From a virus, in IMG/VR virus record IMGVR_UViG_3300017598_000430, positions 1 through 29,708 of that record: a stretch of 29,708 nt of DNA, one strand, 5' to 3'. The translations under genes and the position numbers were made by a program. Under the pieces are notes generated by a model, which was not told the DNA's origin, made no database searches, and was given only the letters and a program-made list of their open reading frames with translations. How positions within the stretch are numbered: the stretch's first letter is position 1; each line of letters opens with the position of its first letter. Shown in pieces: positions 17,057 through 24,219 of the stretch.

Positions 17057-17872
17057 ATGCTTAGATTATTTAGAGGTATAGATCCAAAACTAAAAGAAGA
17101 AGAAATTAAACTAAGACATCAAGTTGAAATTATGCAACCCCTTGTTAAACAACTCGAAGCAAAACTTCTTGAAATTCAAGGATTATGCCAAAAAAAACAT
17201 AGAAAAATAATAAGTATAGATACTACTATTCGTGATCGTGTTCAAAGAGCAAACGAACTTATTATTACCGGTGAAGAAGCTTTAAAATCCAGGCAAGAAA
17301 AATTAAATTTAAAATGGAACGAACAGGAAAACTTACTTGAAAATCGTAAACGTGAATTATCCAGACTCTTTGATAATTTTGCTATTCTTAAAGCATCTAT
17401 TGGTAAACGTGAACAAGACTGTGAAGATGAAGAAAGAAATATATCACAAAAACGTATGGAATTACGCAAGCAAGAACTCCTACTCGAACCAAAATTAAAT
17501 CAACTTAAAAGAGAAAAAAATGCTATTACTGATGAAATCGCTAAACAAACTCGTCTTATACAAGAACTTTTTCTTGCTAAGAAAAATACTAGACATCAAC
17601 AAGAATTACTCGATACTAAAATTGAATCTTATAAACTTATTATAGCCGAAAAAGATAAAGTACTTGCTCAACGTAAAGCATTAATTGACGATAAAGCTGA
17701 TATTAAATATAATCTTAATTACAATAAAGAATGGGAAAAACGTAATCAAATTGAATCTAACCGTCTTAAAAAACTTAAACACGAACTTGAAGATTTAGAA
17801 CTTAAAGTAAATAAAGAAAAACAGGAAATTACCAAACGAGAAAAGAAATTAAAGGAGAAAAGAAATGGTTAA
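17057..17872 (+). CDS. Long coiled-coil protein of unknown function
   Basis: 271 residues made almost entirely of charged heptad-like helix from about residue 10 to 270 (Lys/Glu/Leu/Gln-rich; examples VKQLEAKLLEIQGL, LENRKRELSRLFDNF, LKKLKHELEDLELKVNKEKQ). No signal peptide and no membrane segment. It interrupts the run of exported fibre-like proteins, and its end overlaps the next start by eight bases, so it is clearly co-translated with them. It could be a fibre shaft rod, an assembly chaperone or a tape/spacer; nothing in the sequence decides. No family recognised. Confidence 0.7.
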   Translation: MLRLFRGIDPKLKEEEIKLRHQVEIMQPLVKQLEAKLLEIQGLCQKKHRKIISIDTTIRDRVQRANELIITGEEALKSRQEKLNLKWNEQENLLENRKRELSRLFDNFAILKASIGKREQDCEDEERNISQKRMELRKQELLLEPKLNQLKREKNAITDEIAKQTRLIQELFLAKKNTRHQQELLDTKIESYKLIIAEKDKVLAQRKALIDDKADIKYNLNYNKEWEKRNQIESNRLKKLKHELEDLELKVNKEKQEITKREKKLKEKRNG

Positions 17873-18332
17873 ACGTATTGTATTACTCACAGTATTATTC
17901 ATCTTTATTGCTTTACCGGCTTATGCTACTATCGAAAATATTGCCGGGTTTGAGATTATTCAAATCACTAATTGTACCTTAAGCGGTACTATGTCCGTTG
18001 GTACAAGTGCGACATTCTATTCCAACACCTTTAAACTACATCCTGATCATGATATGAGTTTGGCTTATCTATTCGTATCAAGCGGTTCAGTAAGTGTAAC
18101 TTTATCACTTGAACAAGGACTTGAAGCGCCCACTACTGAGGGTGATGTTGAAACTGCAAAGTATGATGTACCGGTCGGTTCATCTGCTATTGAAACATGT
18201 ACGGTCGAGACCATGCGTATTGCAACACTTTCGCCAAAAGTTACACCATATGCACGTATTAAAGCCGTAGGTGGAGCTGGTAATCATTCAAGTACAACAT
18301 TTACTGCGTATTTAATAATAGCTGAAAACTAA
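17865..18332 (+). CDS. Beta-rich protein with Sec signal peptide
   Basis: 155 residues. Signal peptide: MVKR, hydrophobic IVLLTVLFIFIALPAY, AYA at 19-21 and mature start at Thr22. Mature part of about 134 residues is strand-rich with MSVGTSATFYSNTFKLHPDHDMSLAYLFVSSGSVSVTLSLEQG (about 43-85), a pattern common to small hypothetical virion proteins of environmental phages ('..F.L.....falay...s.gsv.v.ie.eq....Pt.E'). Two cysteines remain in the mature chain. Part of the exported run; AAAGGAG site inside the end of the preceding gene. Confidence 0.7.
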   Translation: MVKRIVLLTVLFIFIALPAYATIENIAGFEIIQITNCTLSGTMSVGTSATFYSNTFKLHPDHDMSLAYLFVSSGSVSVTLSLEQGLEAPTTEGDVETAKYDVPVGSSAIETCTVETMRIATLSPKVTPYARIKAVGGAGNHSSTTFTAYLIIAEN

Positions 18333-18343
18333 GGAGTTTAATC

Positions 18344-18958
18344 ATGAAGAAAGTTATCATTTTCTTACTATTCTTTTCTCTTGTTTTTATATCAACTTCC
18401 CACGCCTTTGAAGTACAAGGTCGTATGAAACTTGTCGATAAAAACACACCAGGCGTTATGTTATCAATAGACGATACTGTTTCTGGCGCTGTTGTTATTG
18501 ATGTTATGCACCGCGAAATACATGAGGGTAATGCATTTACTGCTTTCATATCTGACCTTGCATTAGCCGATGATGCATCTATTAACATAGTATTAACAAG
18601 TACGGCTTCTGTACATCTAAGAGTTGAGGGTGAAGTCGGTGGAGATAGTCAATTTTTTATGTATGAAGGACCGACACTAGCAACAGGAGGCACAGACTTT
18701 ACACCGATAGCTCTTAATCGTGAAATAAATTCAGCATCAGCTACAACCGTTGGTATTAATGCAGAATACGGCGCAACGGGTACAACTATACTGGATAGAA
18801 TCATTCCTGCTGGAACAGGAATCGCTGGTATAGCCGGAAGTACTGGTTCTGATAATGAATATATACTAATGCCTAATACTATATATATGATAAGAATTGA
18901 AAACGAAGCCGGCGCAGCCGAACTTGCTGGAATAACATTGAATTGGTATGAAGAATAA
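18344..18958 (+). CDS. Phage hypothetical virion-type protein with Sec signal peptide
   Basis: 204 residues. Signal peptide: MKK, hydrophobic VIIFLLFFSLVFISTS, SHA at 19-21 and mature start at Phe22. The mature sequence shows a pattern seen in many uncultured phage genomes near tail genes: MHREIHEGNAFTAFISDLAL (about 50-69), VHLRVEGEVGGDSQFFMYEGPT (about 86-107), LNREINSAS (about 124-132), EYILMPNTIYMIRIENEAG, ending in NWYEE. That family is usually annotated hypothetical/structural and normally lacks a signal peptide in my experience, so the N-terminal extension stands out. AAGGAG site precedes the start. Confidence 0.72.
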   Translation: MKKVIIFLLFFSLVFISTSHAFEVQGRMKLVDKNTPGVMLSIDDTVSGAVVIDVMHREIHEGNAFTAFISDLALADDASINIVLTSTASVHLRVEGEVGGDSQFFMYEGPTLATGGTDFTPIALNREINSASATTVGINAEYGATGTTILDRIIPAGTGIAGIAGSTGSDNEYILMPNTIYMIRIENEAGAAELAGITLNWYEE

Positions 18959-18968
18959 GGAGTAATTT

Positions 18969-20702
18969 ATGAAGTATATATTGCCTGTTGTAATTATTTT
19001 ATTTCTATGCACATCTGCCGAAGCCTTTGAACGCGGTTCAGGATATAACGAAGGTGACCTTCTGATGAAAGGCCATCAAATATGCGGTGATCAATCTACC
19101 GGTATTCACTTTGATCCTGATTGCGATAATTCAGATGAGGCTACACTTAACACTAACGGTACTTTACAATTAGGTAATATAGTATATCCCGCTACTGACG
19201 GTAATGCTAATGAAGTATTAAAAACCGACGGTGCTGGTACTATTGGCTGGGTGGCACAAAGTAGTGGTGAAGCAAATTTACTTACATATTACGATTCTAA
19301 TACATTACAACCCTTAACTGTATCTGATGATCTTTCTGTTCATTCCGTGAATATAAACGCTGTTAGTAATACAGAATTACAGTATTTAGACGGCGTGACT
19401 TCCGCGATACAAACCCAATTAGATGCAAAAGCTATGAAATTAACATACTTAGATTCTGATACTTTACAACCTTTAACAAAATCTGACGATTTAAGTGTTC
19501 ATTCAATTAATGTTAATGCAGTAAGTAATACAGAATTTCAATATCTTGACGGTGTATCTTCTGATATACAAACTCAATTAAATGCACGATACGAAGCTAA
19601 TGATAATATCTCAGTAGGTACTATTGCGGCAAGCGGATTGGCTACCATTAATAATAACCTTACTGTGCGTGGTGATTTAACTGTTAGTGAGAATCTAATG
19701 GCAGTAACTTACGGTTCAGACGGTTCAGTAACAGACGCAGAACTCTTATTCTTAGATGCAACAAGTAGTATCCAAACACAATTAAATGCTAAAGGAACTA
19801 CCACACTTACTGATGAAGCAAGTTTGTATTCTACGCTTTCTGATGTAACACAATTCTACGAATCAGGTGATAAGGTCGGGGATGCAGATACTCTTGATAC
19901 TCACGATAGTACATATTTTCAAACTGACCTGACAAATGAAGCAAGTTTATATTCTGCTTTATCAGACGTAACAGAATTTCTTGAAACAAGTGATGCAGCG
20001 ACGCTTACTTCTTTAGATACGGGTGAGGGTGCAAATGAGCTTTTTGATATGGACCAGAATGTCAAAACAACCAATAGTGTTGTATTCAATGATTTAAGCG
20101 TAGGCACAGATTTAACGGTTAATAATAATGTAAAAATCAACAATGACCTTTCAGTTGATAATGATTTATACGTTGCCAACAATATCTATATGACGGATAA
20201 CGGTTCAGCAGGAGAAATAGAATCTGTCTATGGTGACACATTAGTTTGTGATGATAATTTGTCAATAAACGGTACAGCAAAAACATTAGGTGATACAGAT
20301 GTTGGCGGTGAATTAACTGTTAATGGCGTTCAAATGAACGAAGACGTTTGGGAACTTAATGTTTTAAGTCCAAGTGATGTATCAACGGATTTAAGTCAAA
20401 ATAGTACATATATAGGAACAAATATAAAAGGTGTAACCGTAACAATAACGGAAATAAAACTACACGCTGTTGGATATGACGACACAGCTTGTACCATTAA
20501 AGAGCATACCTCAACTACCGAACCTCTTGAAGATATGACAACAGTTGATGCTATTAACTGTACTACTGGAAGTGGTATCTATTACGACACAGAAACAACA
20601 ATAACTCACGCAACTATTGAGAACGGGCATGAAGTATGGATAACTCTTGATACTACTGACGACCCGTCAAGTTTAGCGGGGTATATAAAATATGAATGGT
20701 AA
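18969..20702 (+). CDS. Fibre-like repeat protein with Sec signal peptide
   Basis: 577 residues. Signal peptide: MKY, hydrophobic ILPVVIILFLCTS, AEA at 17-19 and mature start at Phe20. Residues 105-208 form two tandem 53-residue repeats with the tail-fibre motif NTELQYLDGVTSAIQTQLDA, well known from phage fibres, and a third partial copy (DAELLFLDATSSIQTQLNA, about 257-275). Later come two copies of EASLYSxLSDVTxF and a stretch of NDLSVGTDLTVNNNV-type repeats, likely beta-helix or triple beta-spiral shaft. The C-terminal domain (about 455-577) is non-repetitive and contains VTITEIKLHAVGYDDTACTIKEH, perhaps the tip. It probably trimerises as a fibre. Its stop overlaps the next start by 11 bases. 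Confidence 0.8.
   Translation: MKYILPVVIILFLCTSAEAFERGSGYNEGDLLMKGHQICGDQSTGIHFDPDCDNSDEATLNTNGTLQLGNIVYPATDGNANEVLKTDGAGTIGWVAQSSGEANLLTYYDSNTLQPLTVSDDLSVHSVNINAVSNTELQYLDGVTSAIQTQLDAKAMKLTYLDSDTLQPLTKSDDLSVHSINVNAVSNTEFQYLDGVSSDIQTQLNARYEANDNISVGTIAASGLATINNNLTVRGDLTVSENLMAVTYGSDGSVTDAELLFLDATSSIQTQLNAKGTTTLTDEASLYSTLSDVTQFYESGDKVGDADTLDTHDSTYFQTDLTNEASLYSALSDVTEFLETSDAATLTSLDTGEGANELFDMDQNVKTTNSVVFNDLSVGTDLTVNNNVKINNDLSVDNDLYVANNIYMTDNGSAGEIESVYGDTLVCDDNLSINGTAKTLGDTDVGGELTVNGVQMNEDVWELNVLSPSDVSTDLSQNSTYIGTNIKGVTVTITEIKLHAVGYDDTACTIKEHTSTTEPLEDMTTVDAINCTTGSGIYYDTETTITHATIENGHEVWITLDTTDDPSSLAGYIKYEW
19281..19592 (+). repeat. Two tandem 159-bp repeats inside the fibre-like gene
   Basis: Period of 53 codons. 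Unit 1 carries TYYDSNTLQPLTVSDDLSVH...NTELQYLDGVTS; unit 2 carries TYLDSDTLQPLTKSDDLSVH...NTEFQYLDGVSS. The protein repeats are more alike than the DNA, which has diverged at third positions, so the duplication is old or under selection for protein structure. A second, shorter repeat pair (DEASLYSTLSDVTQFYESGD and NEASLYSALSDVTEFLETSD) starts near 19812 and 19935. Confidence 0.75.
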
Positions 20703-21534
20703 GTATATATTATTAACAATATTGTTAATTTTGTTATTAACTATTCCTTCTGATGCTGTACTTATAATACAACCATATAGAAGTACAAGTTCAGATACTA
20801 CTATTGTTACAAAAGTGATGGATTTAGATGGTACGGATGATTTATTTGACGGTACTGATATAGCAGCCCTTGATTCTGCAACCCAATTAACTGTTGCTAC
20901 TTGGATTTATCTTGACGGAGCGACAGCAGATGGTGTGGTAACTAAAGCAAACGGCACAAGTGATGGTTGGATAATTTGGCGAGATAATAGTGGAGTATCA
21001 AGAGATAATACTTTTGTTATGTTTGTTGCTGACAGTTCTGACTCAAGTAACACTCGTCTTGAAATGGCGGAAAATGCCGCCGCTACAGGTTCGTTTCTTC
21101 ATGTAGTTTTTACATTGGATTTAACAGGTAATGATTTACGTGGTTATATAGGTGGGAGTGAAGATGCCAATAGCCCCGTAGATGTTTCTGCTATAGCCGC
21201 TATTGATGCAGGAGCGAATGTTGTTAAAGTTGGTATCTGGCCCGATGGTTCTTCCGAACTTGACGGGAAAATGGGTGAAGTTGCTATTTGGGATAAAGAA
21301 CTTACATCAGCTAATGTAACGACACTTTATAATGGCGGTACTTTTGTATATGACAAACCTCTTAGTGTTGAATCGGGTAATCTAGTTGCTTATTGGAAAT
21401 TTCCTTATACCCAATTAAATATCAACGATTCGGGTGATGGCATAGTATTCACAGACCATTCTGCTAATAGCAACACAATAACAGGGGATAATGGTGCAAA
21501 TAACACAGGGCTTACCTGTATAGCAGTACCATAG
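20692..21534 (+). CDS. LamG/concanavalin-like lectin domain protein with Sec signal peptide
   Basis: 280 residues. Signal peptide: MNGK, hydrophobic YILLTILLILLLTI, PSDA ending near residue 22. The mature part is a single LamG-type jelly roll: VMDLDGTDDLFDGTDIAALDSATQLTVATWIYLDG (about 42-76), HVVFTLDLTGNDLRGYIGGS (about 138-157), VKVGIWPDGSSELDGKMGEVAIWDKELTSANVTTLYNGG (about 180-218). The pattern 'l.G.iDEv.iwn.aLs...i..ly..g' is the LamG end. Such domains bind sugars or other surface ligands and occur on phage fibres. Likely role: receptor or cell-surface binding. Start overlaps the previous stop, ribosome binding site weak. Confidence 0.82.
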   Translation: MNGKYILLTILLILLLTIPSDAVLIIQPYRSTSSDTTIVTKVMDLDGTDDLFDGTDIAALDSATQLTVATWIYLDGATADGVVTKANGTSDGWIIWRDNSGVSRDNTFVMFVADSSDSSNTRLEMAENAAATGSFLHVVFTLDLTGNDLRGYIGGSEDANSPVDVSAIAAIDAGANVVKVGIWPDGSSELDGKMGEVAIWDKELTSANVTTLYNGGTFVYDKPLSVESGNLVAYWKFPYTQLNINDSGDGIVFTDHSANSNTITGDNGANNTGLTCIAVP

Positions 21535-21542
21535 GAGAAGTT

Positions 21543-22952
21543 ATGAAAAAAATAATCCTTACAATTTTATTTCTTTTAATACCAACGGTAGTATTTTCTG
21601 CAGACCCCGTTATAAATAGTGTCCTTTCAGAAAACGGATTCCTTACCATTACAGGAACAAACTTTACTGAAAAGACAAGTGGTGATGTACCCGATACATG
21701 GGATGATTTTGAAGGTGGAACAGATGGTAATGCACTAACAAGTCCATACTCAAATATGGGTGGGGGTACTGCTTATTATGACGATGCACAAGCCATAGAC
21801 GGCATTTCTTATTACTCTTATGGATGGATGGGAGAAAAGCGGAATTTAAGCAATACATCAGCGATAGAAAACTATACGTCAATGTGGGTACGTTGGAATC
21901 ATAAAACAGGTACGAAATCAGGGAATGTATTTCAAATTAAAGGTGCAAGGGTAGGGCTTACTGGTTCGTCTAGTTATAGTGATCCTTGCAATTTACTTGT
22001 TACTAATTTTCGTCCTTATATAACTAATTATTACACACGATTATCATGGCTATCTGATTGGAATGTTTTTAGAGAATGGATTAATAAAGCCACTATCCCA
22101 GAAGATACATGGGTATTTTTAGAATCTTATGTCTTATTATCAGACCCCGCAGGCACAGCTAACGGTGAATGGTATTTTAAAACTGACGGTACAACACAAT
22201 ACACAGTATCGAATGTCGTAACCCGTAAAAACGGTTCTTCTATAACATTTGCAAATTTATTTCTAGGGTTTATTGTTGATATAGTTTCAGGTCATGCAGT
22301 TGAATATTGGGTAGATGATTTATATTCAGATGATAGTAATGATAGAGTAATGCTTGGTACAAATGAAACATACGGTTCCAATGCAGGATTTGCTATGCAA
22401 GATTGTACTGATGTTACTCCTGATGCTGACGGATGGGATGATACTGAAATAGTCGTTAATTATAACCAAATATCAAGTTCTTTAACAGAGTACGTTTATG
22501 TAATAGTTGATGGTGTTGCTTCTAATAGTAAGGAGATTTTAGAAGGTGGCGTTGGCGGCCCTCAAGCACCGCCAATTTCAAATGATTGTACGGTTAATAA
22601 TGTAAATATCGCTGAATGGGACAACGGAGATTCCTGTACTGTTTCAGGCATAGGGTTTGGTGCTTCTGGAAACGAAGTATGGATATGCGACGATGCTGAT
22701 ATGGGCGGTAGTTTATCAGTTGAACAAACTATTACAAACGAAGGAACGACATCAATAGATTTTACAGCCGTTCAAAGTACATTTAGTGATGGTGACACTG
22801 CATACGTTTTTGTTAAAGATAACGCAAGTAAAATAAGTAATGGCTTACAAGGTTCATGGTACGAAGAACCTCCAGCAGAAGATGAAGCACCTATAACAAT
22901 TATATTCAAAGAAGTCATAATTAACGGTATTCGTTATAAACAAGAAGAGTGA
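21543..22952 (+). CDS. Surface-binding-type protein with Sec signal peptide and IPT-like ends
   Basis: 469 residues. Signal peptide: MKK, hydrophobic IILTILFLLIPTVVF, FSA at 18-20 and mature start at Asp21. The first mature segment DPVINSVLSENGFLTITGTNFTEK (21-44) and a segment near the end (CTVNNVNIAEWDNGDSCTVSGIGFGASGN, about 350-378) both look like IPT/TIG immunoglobulin-like strands ('P.I..v...g....itG.nFg'). Between them lies about 220 residues of lectin-like jelly-roll character (MWVRWNHKTGTKSGNVFQIKG, WVFLESYVLLSDPAGTANGEWYFKTDG, VEYWVDDLYSDDSNDRV). Probable cell-surface or sugar-binding protein. It closes the fibre block. Confidence 0.68.
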   Translation: MKKIILTILFLLIPTVVFSADPVINSVLSENGFLTITGTNFTEKTSGDVPDTWDDFEGGTDGNALTSPYSNMGGGTAYYDDAQAIDGISYYSYGWMGEKRNLSNTSAIENYTSMWVRWNHKTGTKSGNVFQIKGARVGLTGSSSYSDPCNLLVTNFRPYITNYYTRLSWLSDWNVFREWINKATIPEDTWVFLESYVLLSDPAGTANGEWYFKTDGTTQYTVSNVVTRKNGSSITFANLFLGFIVDIVSGHAVEYWVDDLYSDDSNDRVMLGTNETYGSNAGFAMQDCTDVTPDADGWDDTEIVVNYNQISSSLTEYVYVIVDGVASNSKEILEGGVGGPQAPPISNDCTVNNVNIAEWDNGDSCTVSGIGFGASGNEVWICDDADMGGSLSVEQTITNEGTTSIDFTAVQSTFSDGDTAYVFVKDNASKISNGLQGSWYEEPPAEDEAPITIIFKEVIINGIRYKQEE

Positions 22953-22953
22953 T

Positions 22954-23196
22954 ATGGCAAACGGTAAAAACGGAAAATTAATAATAACAGTAACACTTAT
23001 AGTATTTAGTGCAGGTGTAGCATGGGGCACAAACCGTTATGTAAGTTATAATAATGAACAAACCATAAAAAATACAAAAGAAACAGTAGCCAATCATTGT
23101 GTTTCAATAGGAAAAATAGAAACTATGCAAGAAACAACAAAACATCGACTTGAACGTATGGAGAATAAAATTGATAAAATATTGGATAAAATATGA
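22954..23196 (+). CDS. Small membrane-anchored coiled-coil protein, candidate lysis protein
   Basis: 80 residues. Basic N-terminus (MANGKNGK), one hydrophobic segment (about 9-25, LIITVTLIVFSAGVAWG), then a polar coiled-coil tail (about 45-80, VSIGKIETMQETTKHRLERMENKIDKILDKI). This layout is like phage i-spanins (Rz/gp18.5) or single-span lysis accessory proteins. Its place just ahead of a probable cell-wall peptidase supports a lysis role. Too short for a full Rz, and no o-spanin lipoprotein is seen, so holin or spanin identity is open. Next start overlaps its stop (ATGA). Confidence 0.6.
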   Translation: MANGKNGKLIITVTLIVFSAGVAWGTNRYVSYNNEQTIKNTKETVANHCVSIGKIETMQETTKHRLERMENKIDKILDKI

Positions 23197-23342
23197 ATCG
23201 TCTAAAGCAAATAGTATATCATTTTATATCAATAATTATAACTTGCTTTAATTGTAAAGACTTACGATTTTATATAAAAGGTATACTAAGAGCTTTATTT
23301 ATATGGCAAAAACAAGGAGAAAAAAATGAATCCACTCATTAA
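23193..23342 (+). CDS. Small hydrophobic protein in the lysis region
   Basis: 49 residues, ATG at 23193 overlapping the preceding stop as ATGA, TAA at 23340-23342. Sequence begins MNRLKQIVYHFISIIITCFNC and continues KDLRFYIKGILRALFIW. Residues 7-19 are hydrophobic and the middle is amphipathic and basic, which suits a membrane-associated peptide. It overlaps the start of the next gene by 17 bases. It has no own ribosome binding site beyond translational coupling, and it could be a chance frame, but coding junction geometry favours a real gene. Possible holin-like partner in the lysis cassette. Confidence 0.5.
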   Translation: MNRLKQIVYHFISIIITCFNCKDLRFYIKGILRALFIWQKQGEKNESTH

Positions 23343-23526
23343 TACTATCTGTAATATTTTTGAAAAATACATACTTCATTTACCAGAAATGGATGAAGAA
23401 ACATTTGATAAATTTATTATTCGTATAGAAAAATTTTCAAAAGCAATTTCACCAGTTGCCAAAGCTGTTGCTAAAGGTGTTGCTGAAGGTGGCGTAAAAG
23501 AATTGAGAAATAAATATGACATTTAG
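23326..23526 (+). CDS. Small helical protein in the lysis region
   Basis: 66 residues, ATG at 23326 with an AAGGAG site at 23314-23319. The N-terminal half is amphipathic helix (INTICNIFEKYILHLP), followed by DEETFDKFIIRIEKF and an Ala/Val/Gly-rich segment (ISPVAKAVAKGVAEGGVKEL). No clear transmembrane span of full length. Overlaps the peptidase gene by 11 bases. No family recognised; lysis involvement is by context only. Confidence 0.6.
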   Translation: MNPLINTICNIFEKYILHLPEMDEETFDKFIIRIEKFSKAISPVAKAVAKGVAEGGVKELRNKYDI

Positions 23527-24049
23527 ACCAGGTTCTATTATAATTGTAATTAAAGATTATACCCTTCGTTTATTACCAAAAGTAATTGAATTTTTTACTG
23601 ATACCGGAATCCATACCGCAAACTTTCACGGTAATGATCTTATTACCGAAGCATTATTTAAACAAGGTGTTGTGGAAAACTCCTTACAAAAATATTATGA
23701 CGGAAAAAGTGTATCTATTTTACTTGAACCGCGTATAGAATACTTTACAGATAAAACTCTCCAGACTGTCATTAAAAGGTGGAAGAAAGATATTGGAATG
23801 AAATATGATTATGGAAGTAATATTGGTACAGTCTTATGCACTAAAAGATTAAACTCGAAACACAGACGACGTTGTTCTGAACATACTGCACGAGGCTATA
23901 ATGGTATTTATTATTTTCTAGGTAGACAACATCCAGCAGTAACTCCTGCAGATATTTATACAGACGCACAAGCAACGGGGTTTAAATATTTTATGCCGTA
24001 TATATTACGAAGTTATTCCCCGCCCCGGCAAAGTGTCTTTACCCACTGA
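23516..24049 (+). CDS. YiiX/C92-type permuted NlpC/P60-like cysteine peptidase, candidate lysin
   Basis: 177 residues. The fold pattern is that of circularly permuted papain-like enzymes (YiiX/YaeF group): RPGSIIIVI (residues 4-12), then GIHTANFHGNDLITEALFKQGV (31-52) with candidate catalytic His33, then KYDYGSNIG (96-104) and RRRCSEHTA (117-125) with candidate catalytic Cys120, where the usual motif is 'yDy......C.rCSel'. Such enzymes cleave amide or peptide bonds, and NlpC/P60 relatives cut peptidoglycan peptides. Placed last in the late operon, after small membrane proteins, it is the best candidate for the endolysin. No signal peptide or amidase/lysozyme motif of other classes. The end runs into the convergent gene. 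Confidence 0.68.
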   Translation: MTFRPGSIIIVIKDYTLRLLPKVIEFFTDTGIHTANFHGNDLITEALFKQGVVENSLQKYYDGKSVSILLEPRIEYFTDKTLQTVIKRWKKDIGMKYDYGSNIGTVLCTKRLNSKHRRRCSEHTARGYNGIYYFLGRQHPAVTPADIYTDAQATGFKYFMPYILRSYSPPRQSVFTH

Positions 24050-24219
24050 TAAAATCTTTGCCATAAAGTCTTTTTTATTAGTACCTGTTTCTTTGGTTTC
24101 CATTTACTACCGCGTTTTTTTTTCTGCATACTAATTAAAAAGTTTTCAACTTCCCCGCACTTATTCATCTTTCGTATTTCATTTAAATCTTTTAACTCAC
24201 GTTTAGATAAAAGTGCCAT
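24013..24219 (-). CDS. Small basic hypothetical protein
   Basis: 68 residues, the last gene of the - strand operon. Start overlaps the stop of the helicase gene by one base (TAATG), so it is probably translated by coupling. Rich in Lys/Arg (KKKRGSKWKPKKQVLIKK in the middle), with MALLSKRELKDLNEIRKMNKCGEVENFL at the start. This basic character suits a nucleic-acid-binding or regulatory protein. Its last 12 codons lie antisense to the end of the peptidase gene (24013-24049). No family recognised. Confidence 0.6.
   Translation of the reverse strand: MALLSKRELKDLNEIRKMNKCGEVENFLISMQKKKRGSKWKPKKQVLIKKTLWQRFYQWVKTLCRGGE
24027..24062. terminator. Inverted repeat between convergent operons
   Basis: GGCAAAG (24027-24033) is matched by CTTTGCC (24056-24062), a seven-pair stem with a 22-base loop, at the meeting point of the + and - strand operons. 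No strong U-run follows on either strand, and the repeat lies within coding sequence of the - strand gene and partly the + strand gene. It may serve as a weak bidirectional terminator. Low confidence. Confidence 0.25.

Noticed and set aside
19281-20182. Direct repeats as a possible CRISPR array
   Set aside because: Repeats are in-frame protein repeats of a fibre-like gene with diverged third positions, with no constant repeat/spacer pattern.
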